A DNA stretch of 64,000 bases from Melioribacteraceae bacterium (GCA_024103215.1 JAGFIY010000042.1:38382-102381), one strand, 5' to 3'; shown: positions 17,362 to 27,063, numbered from the stretch's first letter. Made by a program: numbers and translations. Notes: a model not told the origin generated them from the sequence alone.

Positions 17362-18477
17362 ATGAAGAAAAAAGTTTTCATTGCTTTTCTCGGTAATGCA
17401 CTTCACGATTCAAGGATAACAAATCTTAAAGATTCATTAGAAGCTGACGGCTGTGAAGTTAAAGTAATTTCTTTTGACTGGACTACCCAGAATTTTAAAA
17501 CGATTATCAATGACATCACAATTTATAAATTAAATAAATCAAAATTTTCATTCTTATTCTATTTTTCATTTGCTGTTAAGTTGTGGAAAAGTTTGAAATT
17601 ATCTAATGCCGATATCTACATAGCAGAAGATTTTTTCCCGCTTGCTTTTACAACAATAATCGGAAGAAGGAAAAATTCGAAGGTGATTTATAATTCGCGT
17701 GAACTTTATCCTTTTCTCGGAGGTCTTCGTAACAAAAAGTTCACTCAATGGTTGATAAAGAAAATCGAAAAGAAGTATATAAAAAAGGTTGACCTTGTTT
17801 TAACAACCGGAGAAATGGATTCAAAATTTTTAGAAGATTATTATGGTATTAAAAATACAATGGTGCTAAGAAATATTCCGCTTTTACGGAAACCGGGGAA
17901 TAAAATCGATTTACGTAAGTTGTTGAATATTCCATCATCTAATAAAATTGTTCTGTATCAAGGAGTGATGATAGAAGGAAGAGGTATTATACGGATCATA
18001 TCGTTGTTAAAAGAACTGCCGAACATAGAGTTTGTTCTTCTAGGTGATGGAGCACTGAGAAAAGAATTTGAAAGAGCTGCAATAAAATATAAAGTCAGTG
18101 ATCGGATACATTTTCTTGGAACTATACCTCAAAGAGAACTTATGAACTATACTTCCGCTGCGGACATTGGCTTAGCACTGATAGAAAATATTTCGATAAG
18201 TTATTATCACGCACTTCCAAATAAATTATTCGAATACATTATGGCTGGAATTCCAGTGCTTTCAAGTAATCTGCCGCAGATGGAAAAAATTGTTAATGAT
18301 TATCAAGTCGGAATTATTGTGGATGAGAAAGATGACAGCCAAATTTTAGCGGGATTGAAAAAACTTACCGAGGATGGAGATTTTAACTCTCGGTTAAAAG
18401 AGAATTGCGCAAAAGCCTCACTTGAATTGAACTGGGATAAAGAATATTCTCGTGTAAAAGACCGGCTTCTTTCATGA
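17362..18477 (+). CDS. Family 4 glycosyltransferase
   Basis: This 371-residue GT-B retaining glycosyltransferase has a Rossmann-like N-terminal half (VFIAFLGNALHDSRITNLKD) and a C-terminal GT4 domain with VLYQGVMIEGRGI, FVLLGDG, IHFLGTIPQREL, and LPNKLFEYIMAGIPVLSS. The last stretch holds the EX7E-type nucleotide-sugar site, E in FEYIMAG. I use ATG 17362, five bases after the previous stop; a TTG at 17359 would add one residue. The gene overlaps the start of the GT9 gene by four bases (ATGA at 18474). Probably a step in lipopolysaccharide or capsule assembly. The sugar cannot be determined from sequence. Confidence 0.85.
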   Translation: MKKKVFIAFLGNALHDSRITNLKDSLEADGCEVKVISFDWTTQNFKTIINDITIYKLNKSKFSFLFYFSFAVKLWKSLKLSNADIYIAEDFFPLAFTTIIGRRKNSKVIYNSRELYPFLGGLRNKKFTQWLIKKIEKKYIKKVDLVLTTGEMDSKFLEDYYGIKNTMVLRNIPLLRKPGNKIDLRKLLNIPSSNKIVLYQGVMIEGRGIIRIISLLKELPNIEFVLLGDGALRKEFERAAIKYKVSDRIHFLGTIPQRELMNYTSAADIGLALIENISISYYHALPNKLFEYIMAGIPVLSSNLPQMEKIVNDYQVGIIVDEKDDSQILAGLKKLTEDGDFNSRLKENCAKASLELNWDKEYSRVKDRLLS

Positions 18478-19511
18478 ACTTAAAGCTAAAAAGATTTTTA
18501 GTAATTCGTATTGATAGGATCGGCGATGTTGTGCTCTCAACTCCGATTCCGAGAGAGGTCAAATCCAAATATCCGGATGCATTCGTTGCAGTTCTTTGCA
18601 GAGATTATACAAAGGATGTTTATATCTACAACCCAAATGTCGATCTTATAATTTCCCTCGAAGAACTTAAAGAAAAAGGATTTTGGGGGACAGTATTTTT
18701 CTTAAGAAAATTGAAATTTGATGCTTCGCTGCTTCTGCTTCCTGATGAATGGATTAATTATGTACTCTTTTTCAGCGGGATTAAATGCCGGGTTGGAACA
18801 GGATATAAATTTTATCAATTCATTACAGGTGTTAAGGGAATAAGCAGAAAAAAATATATTCCATTAAGACACGAAGCAGATTATTGCATGGATCAAGCTC
18901 GTTATTTAGGAATTCAAACCGATAATCTTACCACGGAAATTTTTTTAACTGATGAAGAAAAAGAAAAATCTTCTGATTTAAGAAAAGAATTACTGGACGG
19001 GAAAAAGTATCTAATAGGACTTCATATTAGCAGCGGTGGTTCAGCACCAAATTGGGAACCGGAAAAATACCTTAAACTTTCCGAAAAGTTAGAAGAACAA
19101 AACGATGTTAAAGTGGTTTTCACGGATAATGTAGTTCCTAAAAATTTTCCGAAAGAAAAACAAAATATATTTATTAATTTTGGGAAGACTCTCAGAGAAA
19201 CAATTATCTCTATAAATAGCCTGGATTGCTTGGTTTCTGCAAGCACAGGGCCTATGCATATTGCAGCCGCGCTTAAAGTAAAAACCATTTCACTATTTTG
19301 TCCTCTTCCCGCCTGCTCTCCAAAACTTTGGCGACCGCTCGGAAATGAATCGATAGAACTGCTTCCATCCGAAAACTATTGTCAAACAAAATGTCCCGGT
19401 GATCCAAAAATCTGCACATTTGATGGTGAGGGGGGAATAGAGATCAAACAAGTTGTTGAAGCAGTAAATGCAATTTTAAAAGTGTATAATGGAAATCGTT
19501 TGCACAATTGA
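18474..19511 (+). CDS. Family 9 glycosyltransferase (heptosyltransferase type)
   Basis: This 345-residue GT-B protein of the ADP-heptose:LPS heptosyltransferase family begins RFLVIRIDRIGDVVLSTPI, which contains the GDVVL loop. It shows the family GLHISSGG nucleotide-loop and the STGPMHIAAAL motif near residue 258, then CPLPACSPKLWRPLGN, and ends in a cysteine-bearing region CQTKCPGDPKIC. Members build the inner core of lipopolysaccharide, transferring heptose to lipid A-Kdo. It shares an ATGA start overlap with the GT4 and follows the FemAB-like gene, forming a three-gene unit that ends just before the SRP RNA gene. The donor could also be another sugar, as GT9 includes non-heptose enzymes. 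Confidence 0.86.
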   Translation: MNLKLKRFLVIRIDRIGDVVLSTPIPREVKSKYPDAFVAVLCRDYTKDVYIYNPNVDLIISLEELKEKGFWGTVFFLRKLKFDASLLLLPDEWINYVLFFSGIKCRVGTGYKFYQFITGVKGISRKKYIPLRHEADYCMDQARYLGIQTDNLTTEIFLTDEEKEKSSDLRKELLDGKKYLIGLHISSGGSAPNWEPEKYLKLSEKLEEQNDVKVVFTDNVVPKNFPKEKQNIFINFGKTLRETIISINSLDCLVSASTGPMHIAAALKVKTISLFCPLPACSPKLWRPLGNESIELLPSENYCQTKCPGDPKICTFDGEGGIEIKQVVEAVNAILKVYNGNRLHN

Positions 19512-19534
19512 ATATATTTCACATCCAAAATTTT

Positions 19535-19627
19535 GCCAGACCCTCACTAACAGGTTGATACTCAACTCCGTCAGATCCGGAAGGAAGCAGCGGTCGGTAC
19601 TCGATTTGTGTAGTGAGTAAGTCTGGC
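19535..19627 (+). ncRNA. ffs: Signal recognition particle RNA (4.5S type)
   Basis: The highly conserved SRP hairpin core is visible: GTCAGATCCGGAAGGAAGCA at 19569-19588, with the GGAA tetraloop and the Ffh-binding AGCAGC side. Closing complementarity supports a compact hairpin: GCCAGA at 19535-19540 pairs with TCTGGC at 19622-19627, and CCTCACTA with TAGTGAG next to them. The size, about 93 bases, is the small bacterial form without Alu domain. It lies in a 120-base gap between the heptosyltransferase and sixA. The RNA pairs with Ffh to target membrane and exported proteins. Confidence 0.93.
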
Positions 19628-19631
19628 TTAA

Positions 19632-20084
19632 TTATTTTATGTTAATTAATTCTCCTTTTCCTCTTTCCGCTTTAATTTTAAAGCTGATATGAGCAAGTCC
19701 GGCAGTTTCGAAATATAAATCCGGCGGAAAACTTTTACAGAAGTAACTTACGAAACTTGAACAATCGGGCTCGTGTCCAACAACCGCAATGCTTTTTACA
19801 TTATATATTTGAAGCAGAACTTCAAGATCAGAAGGTTTACAGCCCGGTTTCAAACTGTTTTCAACTTGGATTAGTCCCACTTTTCCGAAATGCTCTGCAA
19901 TTATCTCGGAAGTTTGTTTTGCGCGTAGGAGAGGTGACGATAGAATCACGTCGAATTCTATAAACGATTCTTTCCAAAAATTAATCTTAGTTAAAAGTTT
20001 CAGTTTACCATCGGATGTTATTTCTCTCTCAAAATCCATTCCTTCAGTTGACGCAACCGTGTGGCGAATTATAAATAAGTTCAT
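19632..20084 (-). CDS. sixA: SixA-like phosphohistidine phosphatase
   Basis: This 150-residue histidine-phosphatase-superfamily protein begins NLFIIRHTVASTE, with the catalytic R7-H8 (RHT in place of the common RHG/RHA). It continues with VILSSPLLRAKQTSEI and has the second catalytic histidine in VVGHEPDCSSF near residue 102, as in E. coli SixA, which removes phosphate from histidine of ArcB HPt or NPr. The length fits SixA rather than phosphoglycerate mutase. It is on the minus strand, with its stop only a few bases from the SRP RNA 3' end, and is divergent from the antiporter at 20175. The actual substrate is unknown. Confidence 0.82.
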   Translation of the reverse strand: MNLFIIRHTVASTEGMDFEREITSDGKLKLLTKINFWKESFIEFDVILSSPLLRAKQTSEIIAEHFGKVGLIQVENSLKPGCKPSDLEVLLQIYNVKSIAVVGHEPDCSSFVSYFCKSFPPDLYFETAGLAHISFKIKAERGKGELINIK

Positions 20085-20174
20085 TCCATTCCGAAAAAAT
20101 ATAAAAATAATTTACTTTTGATTTTATTAAAACAATTTTATTTTACAAGCCAATTTTATTGAGCTGAAATCATA

Positions 20175-22073
20175 TTGCTAAATTACAGCGCAAAAATATT
20201 CGCCCTACTCATTTTATTCAATTCGATTATTTTCTCTCAGCAGATCGAACATCCAAAATTTTCTCTAACAGGAATCAAAGTAAACATTAGTTATGATTTA
20301 GCCGAAGATGATTCTATAAAAATTCTCACTGCAGATTCCGAGAAAAGATTAGTAAATGAATTTCTTTTTACAAAAAATTCTCCAAGGCAGGAAATAATTT
20401 TTAATAATGCAGGATCCTACTCATTTTATATTGATGGTGAAGAAAAATCAATAAGCACGATTAGAATAATACCTGGATGGTTTAGTTTAATTCCACCTGT
20501 ACTAGCAATTTTTCTGGCACTTGTAATCCGGCAAGTGATTGTTTCATTGGCTGCGGGTATTTACGTTGGAGCATTTTTTATCTATGATTATGATCCTTTC
20601 ATAGCATTCCTACGTTTTGCTGATTCAATTGTTCTTAATTCCCTAACTGATCCCGATCATATGTTTGTTATAACCTTCACTCTGTTGATAGGAGGTGTTG
20701 TAGGGATTATAACGAAGAATGGGGGAACTGCGGGACTAGCTAACATTATTACCAAATTAGCAAAGACAGCACGTTCCGGGATGATCGCAAGCTGGCTGAT
20801 GGGTTTGGCGGTTTTCTTCGATGATTATGCGAACTCATTGATAATCGGAAATATGATGCGCCCGATTACAGATAAATTAAGGATCTCAAGAGAAAAGTTA
20901 GCTTATATTGTTGATTCGACAGCGGCTCCCATTGCAAGCGTTGTTATAATCAGTACCTGGATTGGATATGAACTCGGTCTGATTGGCGAGGGATTGAAAA
21001 TAATCGGTTCGACAGAAAATGCTTATGATGTCTTTATCAGTACAATTCTGTATAGATTTTATCCTATTGCGGCACTTTTTTTTGTTTTTGCAACATCATA
21101 TTTTCAAAGAGATTTCGGCCCGATGTATAGAGCAGAAAAACGTGCAAGGCTTACCGGAAAGCTCTTTGAAACACTTTCAAGCGAAGCAAAAACGGTATCG
21201 GAAGATGAATTAGGAATCGGGAAAGCAAAACCGAAATGGTACAATGCTGCCGTTCCAATTTTGATGATTTTATTCGGTACGGTTGCCGGTTTAATTTATA
21301 CGGGCATCACGAAGCTTGAAGAAATTGGATCGTCTAATTATTCAATTCAAAATATTATTAGTAATTCTGACTCTTACTCAGCTCTTCTTTGGGCAAGTCT
21401 CTTAGCTTGTTTTATTGCAATTGTTATGACGGTTTGGCAGGGAATACAATCACTCTCGGATGTTATAAACTCTTGGTACAAAGGCGTTCAATCCATGCTG
21501 CTTGCATGTATAATTCTTGTACTTGCATGGTCGATAAGCAATGTTACAACCGAGTTAATGACTGCTGATTATTTAATTTCAATTGTAAGCGATGCGATAA
21601 ACCCGAGATTTCTTCCGGTGATTGTTTTTATTGTGTGTGCATTTATAAGTTTTGCCACCGGCACGAGCTGGGGAACGATGGCAATAGTTATGCCGATAGT
21701 GATCCCTCTTGCTTCTCTGCTTTCCGACAATTTTGGTTTTGCTGGAGATGATAAAATTATAATAATTCACGGGGTAATAAGTTCCGTGTTAACCGGCTCT
21801 GTTTTTGGCGACCATTGTTCACCGATTGCTGACACAACAATCCTCAGTTCGATTGCTTCAAAATGCAATCACATTGATCATGTAAGAACTCAACTTCCTT
21901 ATGCTATGTTGGTTGGGATTATTTGCATGGCTGCTGGAGATATTCCGACTGCTTTCGGATTCAGTCCATACTTTTCACTCGTTATTATTTTTGGAGTGCT
22001 CATAACTTTCTTGTTTGTTTTTGGGAAAAAGCTTCCTGAAGTCCCACAAAAAAGAATGTCTAGGATCGATTAG
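20175..22073 (+). CDS. NhaC-family Na+/H+ antiporter with N-terminal exported extension
   Basis: This 632-residue protein has an NhaC-type antiporter core with about 11-12 membrane helices, from LIPPVLAIFLALVIRQVIV onward. It contains the family sequences ADSIVLNSL, GGVVGIITKNGGT, FFDDYANSL, DSTAAPIASV, TGTSWGTMA and VLTGSVFGDHCSPIADTT. The first ~100 residues are unusual: a signal-like hydrophobic start (IFALLILFNSIIFSQQ) followed by a beta-rich segment FSLTGIKVNISYDLAE...GSYSFYIDGEEK that is probably extracytoplasmic. TTG 20175 is the only plausible start for the signal sequence. It is divergent from sixA, and its 3' end overlaps the convergent uvrC by 14 bases. It could also carry malate/lactate exchange as MleN homologues do. 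Confidence 0.82.
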   Translation: MLNYSAKIFALLILFNSIIFSQQIEHPKFSLTGIKVNISYDLAEDDSIKILTADSEKRLVNEFLFTKNSPRQEIIFNNAGSYSFYIDGEEKSISTIRIIPGWFSLIPPVLAIFLALVIRQVIVSLAAGIYVGAFFIYDYDPFIAFLRFADSIVLNSLTDPDHMFVITFTLLIGGVVGIITKNGGTAGLANIITKLAKTARSGMIASWLMGLAVFFDDYANSLIIGNMMRPITDKLRISREKLAYIVDSTAAPIASVVIISTWIGYELGLIGEGLKIIGSTENAYDVFISTILYRFYPIAALFFVFATSYFQRDFGPMYRAEKRARLTGKLFETLSSEAKTVSEDELGIGKAKPKWYNAAVPILMILFGTVAGLIYTGITKLEEIGSSNYSIQNIISNSDSYSALLWASLLACFIAIVMTVWQGIQSLSDVINSWYKGVQSMLLACIILVLAWSISNVTTELMTADYLISIVSDAINPRFLPVIVFIVCAFISFATGTSWGTMAIVMPIVIPLASLLSDNFGFAGDDKIIIIHGVISSVLTGSVFGDHCSPIADTTILSSIASKCNHIDHVRTQLPYAMLVGIICMAAGDIPTAFGFSPYFSLVIIFGVLITFLFVFGKKLPEVPQKRMSRID

Positions 22074-23883
22074 AGTAATGCTCAAAGATTAAGTTCGCTT
22101 TAGCTTCACCGACAACTTTTTTTAGATCATCAATAGAAGAAGTTCTTATCTGTTCAATATTTTCAAAGTGTGTCAGAAGTTTTTCAGATGCTTTTTTGCC
22201 AATCCCTTTAATTTCGGTCAATTCTGTTGCAAAAGTTCTTTTACTTCTTCGATCACGGTGGAATGTAATCGCAAATCTGTGAGCTTCGTCTCTTATATGC
22301 TGAATAAGTTTTAGACTTGATGATGTTTTAGGAATCGATTGTGGTTCCGAAATTCCAGGAAAGAAAACTTCCTCAAGTCGTTTTGCCAATCCTATAACTG
22401 GTTGATCTGTGATTTTAAGTTCATTTAGAATTTCAACCGCGCTGCTAAGCTGACCTTTCCCGCCGTCGATTATAATCAGATCGGGGAGCGGCTCACCGTT
22501 TTCAATAACCTTTGAATACCGTCTTCTTATTACTTCGCGCATACTTGCAAAATCATCGGGACCTTCGACATCCTTAATAATAAACTTTCTGTAAAACGAT
22601 TTCTTCGGTTTGCCGTCCACGAAAACAACCATACTTGCGACAGTATCTGTGCCCTGTAGATTTGATATATCGAAACATTCCATTTTTTTCGGGATTACGG
22701 GAAGTCGTAAATCTCTTTTCAAAGCTGCTAATGTGTAGGGTACGTTGCCTTCTCGTTTCATTCTGTGAAGCTGAATTTCTTTTAGTTGAAGCATTGCGTT
22801 TTGTTTATTCATCCGCAACAAGGATAGTAATTCGCTTTTCCTCTGCGGGATAAAAAATTTTGTCGGTTTCAGTGCTTTGGTATTTAACCAATTTAATAAA
22901 GCTTCCTTATCGTCCGGTTCGATTTCAAGAATAATCTCTTTCGGAATTTCAACAAACTCGTTGTAGTAATGCTTGAGCACAGCACTGTAAATAGTGGGAA
23001 GTTCTTCCGCACCTTCATTAATCATTTTCAGGTTCTTTTTCCCGACAAGTTTTCCCCCGCGAATGTTCAATATTGTAGATGCTACATCCTTTCCTTCAAC
23101 AGCTGCACTTATTATATCTCTATCTGTAAAATCCCTCGAGATAACTTTCTGCCGTGATTCATAAACTTGAAGCTGTTCGATTTTATCCCTTATTTCTGCA
23201 GCTTTTTCAAATTGGAAGTTATCCGATGATTCCTTCATCTTAGCTCTCAAATCGGAAATGAGTTCACTCGTTCTTCCCTTAAGAACTTTTACGACTTCAT
23301 TCACCATTTCATTATAGTCTTTTTCGCTAACTAATCCCTCACACGGACCATCGCACTTCTTAATATGATAATCCAAGCATATTTTTATTTTACCTTCTTT
23401 AATTACATCGTCGTCGATGAAGTATTTGCAGCTTCTTATTTTGAATGCGGCGTTGATCATTCTAAGGGATGCTTTCATACTTTTAACATCGGTATAAGGT
23501 CCAAAATATTTTGAACCGTCCTTTACAATATCTCTTGTTGCAAAAATCTGAGGATAAGGTTCGTTTGTTACTTTAATATAAGGGAAGGATTTATCGTCTT
23601 TTAAGTTTACATTGTATCTTGGCTTAAGCTGTTTAATTAAATTGTTTTCAAGAACGAGTGCTTCCACTTCTGTATCGGTTATTATTAGTTGAAGATCATC
23701 TACTTTGCTGACCATTACTTCAGTTTTTGGAGAGGAAAGATTTGATTGAAAATAAGAGCGGACCCTATTCCTCAAATTTTTTGCTTTACCCACATAAATT
23801 ACTTTTTGGTTTTTATCAAGAAATTGATAAACACCCGGCAAAGCAGGAAGCGCTTTTAATTTTTCTTCTAGTATTTCGTTCAT
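22060..23883 (-). CDS. uvrC: UvrABC system protein C (excinuclease)
   Basis: UvrC makes both incisions in nucleotide-excision repair. The 607-residue protein has the GIY-YIG nuclease domain at its start (PGVYQFLD, VIYVGKAKNLRNR), a CxxxxCDGPCEG region near 184, the UVR motif that contacts UvrB near 210-240 (FQFEKAAEIRDKIEQLQ), the RNase H-like C-terminal nuclease (CFDISNLQGT, IIDGGKGQL) and a C-terminal helix-hairpin-helix IKGIGKKASEKLL. I place the start at the ATG whose complement is 23881-23883; extending to 23940 would translate through the glgC terminator. It is transcribed from the same strand as glgC but behind its terminator. Confidence 0.96.
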   Translation of the reverse strand: MNEILEEKLKALPALPGVYQFLDKNQKVIYVGKAKNLRNRVRSYFQSNLSSPKTEVMVSKVDDLQLIITDTEVEALVLENNLIKQLKPRYNVNLKDDKSFPYIKVTNEPYPQIFATRDIVKDGSKYFGPYTDVKSMKASLRMINAAFKIRSCKYFIDDDVIKEGKIKICLDYHIKKCDGPCEGLVSEKDYNEMVNEVVKVLKGRTSELISDLRAKMKESSDNFQFEKAAEIRDKIEQLQVYESRQKVISRDFTDRDIISAAVEGKDVASTILNIRGGKLVGKKNLKMINEGAEELPTIYSAVLKHYYNEFVEIPKEIILEIEPDDKEALLNWLNTKALKPTKFFIPQRKSELLSLLRMNKQNAMLQLKEIQLHRMKREGNVPYTLAALKRDLRLPVIPKKMECFDISNLQGTDTVASMVVFVDGKPKKSFYRKFIIKDVEGPDDFASMREVIRRRYSKVIENGEPLPDLIIIDGGKGQLSSAVEILNELKITDQPVIGLAKRLEEVFFPGISEPQSIPKTSSSLKLIQHIRDEAHRFAITFHRDRRSKRTFATELTEIKGIGKKASEKLLTHFENIEQIRTSSIDDLKKVVGEAKANLIFEHYSNRS

Positions 23884-23913
23884 AATTGATGCAAATCTAC
23901 AATTTACCTTAAT

Positions 23914-23938
23914 AAAAAACCCCATCCTTGGATGGGGC
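23914..23938 (-). terminator. Rho-independent terminator of glgC
   Basis: On the minus strand GCCCCATCC...GGATGGGG forms an 8 base-pair GC-rich stem (arms 23920-23927 and 23930-23937) followed immediately by six T residues (A-run 23914-23919 on the plus strand). It is 26 bases downstream of the glgC stop and upstream of uvrC, a textbook intrinsic terminator. Confidence 0.88.
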
Positions 23939-23963
23939 ATTAACCTTAGTATTTTTTCCCCTT

Positions 23964-25202
23964 CTAATTAAACTTATAGTTTTTAGGAATAATAACTATA
24001 CCGGTTTCCGAAACTTGAAATCGTTTTTTATCGACTTCAGGTTCAAATCCAATTTCGGTTCCTTCAGGAATCACAACATTTTTATCAATAATTGCTCTTC
24101 GAATTCTTGAATGCCTTCCGATATTTACGCTGTCAAATATAATGGAATCGGTTATATAGGTGTAACTGTTCACCCTCACATTAGGGCCTAAAATTGAACG
24201 CTCGACCAAACCTCCGGAAACAATTGTGCCGTCTGTAACAAGTGAATTATAAACGCGGCCGATTCTTTCTCCCTCGTGTGATAATGTTTTAGCGGGCGGA
24301 AGCTGAATAGCACGTGTTCTTAAAGGCCAATCTTTATCATAAAGATTGAAGTCGGGATTTACTTTTATCAAATCCATACTTGCAGCATAGTAGCTATCAA
24401 TTGTTCCGACATCAACCCAGTAAGGATTTTCCTTTTTGTTTTCGTCAACGAATCGATAAGCTTGCACTTTATATGTATTTTCTATCATAAATGGGATCAC
24501 GTGCTTTCCAAAATCCGTGCTTTCAATCTTTGAATTTTTCATATCCGCATATATTGATTTTAGTACATCGGCGTTGAATATATAAATCCCCATATTTACA
24601 AAGGATTGTCCCGGTCTATCCGGAACTTCCGGCGGATTTTTTGGTTTTTCGATGAACGACTTTACTTTGTAATCGGGATCAATTTCGAGAACACCGAATC
24701 TGTTTGCAAGATCTTTTTCGACAAACATACTGCTTATAGTAAGATCGGCTTTTTTCTGTACATGATACTGCAACATTTTCAGGTAATCCATTTTGTAAAT
24801 ATGATCACCCGAGAGAATGATCACCCATTTGTAATTACCATCAGAAATTAGATTTAAATTCTGTTCGATTGCATTAGCGGTTCCGAGGTACCAGTTATTG
24901 CTAACCTTTTGCTGGGGAGGAACAGAATATATAAACTCTCCAAGCTCAGGATTAAAAATACTCCAGGATTCAAAGATGTGTCGCGTTAACGAATCCGACT
25001 TATATTGAGTAAGCACGTAAATTTTCCTCAGTCCGGAATTCAAACAATTTGATAATGCAAAATCGATTATCCTGTACTTGCCTCCAAAAGGAACAGAAGG
25101 TTTTGTTCGTTCTTTGGTAAGAGGGAAAAGCCGTTCGCCTACTCCTCCAGCTAATATCATTGTTAAACTCGATCTAAGTAGTTCTGAACCGGTGAGTGCC
25201 AT
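23964..25202 (-). CDS. glgC: Glucose-1-phosphate adenylyltransferase
   Basis: GlgC makes ADP-glucose from glucose-1-phosphate and ATP for glycogen synthesis. The 412-residue protein has the nucleotidyltransferase signature LAGGVGERLFPLTKERTKP near residues 17-35, GKYRIIDFALSNCLNSG, the SGDHIYKMDY catalytic aspartate region near 130, GIYIFNADVL near 208, and a C-terminal left-handed beta-helix (RVYNSLVTDGTIVSGGLV onward) typical of the enzyme. It lies alone on the minus strand between divergent promoters (120 bases to the M1 peptidase) and a strong terminator. Other glycogen genes are not in the window. Confidence 0.95.
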   Translation of the reverse strand: MALTGSELLRSSLTMILAGGVGERLFPLTKERTKPSVPFGGKYRIIDFALSNCLNSGLRKIYVLTQYKSDSLTRHIFESWSIFNPELGEFIYSVPPQQKVSNNWYLGTANAIEQNLNLISDGNYKWVIILSGDHIYKMDYLKMLQYHVQKKADLTISSMFVEKDLANRFGVLEIDPDYKVKSFIEKPKNPPEVPDRPGQSFVNMGIYIFNADVLKSIYADMKNSKIESTDFGKHVIPFMIENTYKVQAYRFVDENKKENPYWVDVGTIDSYYAASMDLIKVNPDFNLYDKDWPLRTRAIQLPPAKTLSHEGERIGRVYNSLVTDGTIVSGGLVERSILGPNVRVNSYTYITDSIIFDSVNIGRHSRIRRAIIDKNVVIPEGTEIGFEPEVDKKRFQVSETGIVIIPKNYKFN

Positions 25203-25272
25203 AGAATTCTCGTAATTGTTGTTTTAATAAAGTATATTAAAAAAAACTCTTATTGGCAATTGAACAATTTTC

Positions 25273-25301
25273 TTTGTCAAGTATCTAAAGATATATATTC
25301 G
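25273..25301 (+). promoter_or_regulatory. Candidate Bacteroidota-type promoter
   Basis: TTTG at 25273-25276, a 17-base spacer and TATATTCG at 25294-25301 resemble the TTTG/TAnnTTTG pattern (one mismatch), about 20 bases upstream of the M1 peptidase ATG at 25323. Recognised by eye only. Confidence 0.35.
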
Positions 25302-25322
25302 ATACAAATTAAGTGACAAAAA

Positions 25323-27026
25323 ATGAAAAATGCCCGAAAAATTAATATTATCGTAATATTTGCAGCGGCAATTGTGTCGGGACTAATAGGACTTTTTCTG
25401 ATTTTTAATCCGATGGAAAAATTACAAAAGAAAAAGGATTACGGCTCCGCTTTAAAGGCATCGATTGATGATGATATTTATGTCGATTCGCTTTTGAGTG
25501 TTTATTTTAGGGAAGAACAATATTATCAGGATATTTTGCATTACGAAATTCGGTTGGATTTGTTTCCTGAATATGAAGAAATCAAAGCAAAAGTTATAAT
25601 TACCGGCATCAAGGGGAAAACCACAAACGATTCGATTTACTTAAACTTTTATGACAATCTTGAGATAAGCAGTTTATTAGTAAATGGAAATAAAAATAAT
25701 TATACAAGAACAGACTATCATCTTGCTATACCTAATGAGAATGATACGTTCAGAGTAGAAGTTGATTATTACGGTTCACCACAAAGTTTGGGATTTCAGT
25801 CATTTCAATTTGGAGATTACAACGAATCTCCGGTAATCTATACTTTGAATCAGCCTGTTTATGCTTCAACATGGTTCCCGTGCAACGATCTTCCGGATGA
25901 TAAAGCTCAAGCGGATATTTTTATCACTTCCGATACCTCGCTTACAAATGTTTCCAATGGTGTGTTGATTGATGAAGAATACTTTGGTGAAAGAAAAACA
26001 ACTCACTGGAAAACCGTTTATCCGATTTCCACTTACCTCATTTCATTTTATTCGGCAAATTATTCTAACTTCAAGGAACGGTATACAAGCATTGCGGGAA
26101 ATACTTTATTACTCGATTACTATTCATTCCCCAATCATCTTTCAGAAGCAATGACTGATTATTCCATCAGTTCAAAAGCATTAAGAGTGTTTGAAGAACT
26201 CTTTGGTGAGTATCCTTTCATTAACGAAAAGTATGGGATAGCCGAGTTTCTTTGGAATATTGGCGCGATGGAGCACCAAACAATAACCGGAATGGGAACC
26301 ACGTTTTTAACCGGCAGAAATTTTTATATAGATATTTATATTCATGAACTAGCTCACCAATGGTGGGGGAATGCGGTGGGTCCAAAAAATTGGAGAGAGC
26401 TTTGGCTCAACGAAGGATTTGCGACTTACTCACAAGCACTTTACTGGGAAAAGACCAAAGGGAAAAATTCATACACGAATTTCCTTGAATCACATTTCGG
26501 AACGTTCAGCGGTGGTACGCTCTACGACCCGGGGCAAAATCTTTTCGGCAGGAGAGTTTACGACAAAGGCGCTTGGGTGCTCCATATGTTGAGGTGCGAA
26601 GTTGGTGATTCACTTTTCTTCAAAATTCTTAGGAACTATTACAATTCGTTCAGGTATAAAAATGCATCGACCGAAGATTTTAAGAGGATTGCTGAGAATA
26701 TCTCAAATAAAAATCTAGGAAAATTTTTTGATCAATGGGTAATTGATGGTGTGGGAATCTTGGAAGTTGAATACGATCTCAAATACGAGTTCTCTGATAA
26801 AATAATTTCCAGATTAGAACTACGACAAGCTCAAGAAGGGTATGCAGTATATCATTTCCCTCTTGAGCTTAAAATTATTGCGGGTGAGAGCTCATTGATA
26901 TCGAATCATTACATAACATCGTTAGATACTACTTTGTATTTCGAGACCGATATAAAACCGTCTAAAATTATATTTGACCCTAACAGTAAGTTGTTGGCAC
27001 TTTTTAGGGAAGCAAATTTGAAATAA
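25323..27026 (+). CDS. M1 family (gluzincin) metallopeptidase
   Basis: This 567-residue zinc aminopeptidase-type protein has an N-terminal membrane anchor or signal segment (IIVIFAAAIVSGLIGLFLIF, residues ~9-28). The catalytic region shows GAMEH near residue 314 (GxMEN variant), the zinc motif H341-ELA-H345, and the third ligand in WLNEGFATY 18 residues later. A beta-sandwich N-terminal domain precedes it, as in aminopeptidase N and leukotriene A4 hydrolase. GAMEH has His where most have Asn, which may affect exopeptidase binding. It is likely periplasmic or membrane-anchored and probably trims peptides. It is upstream of lpxH in the same direction, with 37 bases between. Confidence 0.88.
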   Translation: MKNARKINIIVIFAAAIVSGLIGLFLIFNPMEKLQKKKDYGSALKASIDDDIYVDSLLSVYFREEQYYQDILHYEIRLDLFPEYEEIKAKVIITGIKGKTTNDSIYLNFYDNLEISSLLVNGNKNNYTRTDYHLAIPNENDTFRVEVDYYGSPQSLGFQSFQFGDYNESPVIYTLNQPVYASTWFPCNDLPDDKAQADIFITSDTSLTNVSNGVLIDEEYFGERKTTHWKTVYPISTYLISFYSANYSNFKERYTSIAGNTLLLDYYSFPNHLSEAMTDYSISSKALRVFEELFGEYPFINEKYGIAEFLWNIGAMEHQTITGMGTTFLTGRNFYIDIYIHELAHQWWGNAVGPKNWRELWLNEGFATYSQALYWEKTKGKNSYTNFLESHFGTFSGGTLYDPGQNLFGRRVYDKGAWVLHMLRCEVGDSLFFKILRNYYNSFRYKNASTEDFKRIAENISNKNLGKFFDQWVIDGVGILEVEYDLKYEFSDKIISRLELRQAQEGYAVYHFPLELKIIAGESSLISNHYITSLDTTLYFETDIKPSKIIFDPNSKLLALFREANLK

Positions 27027-27063
27027 TAATTATAAATTAAGGTTTTCAAAAACACGGAGAATA

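Noticed and set aside
23884..23940. Extended uvrC N-terminus
   Set aside because: It would be encoded by the glgC terminator hairpin and is not part of the UvrC family N-terminus.
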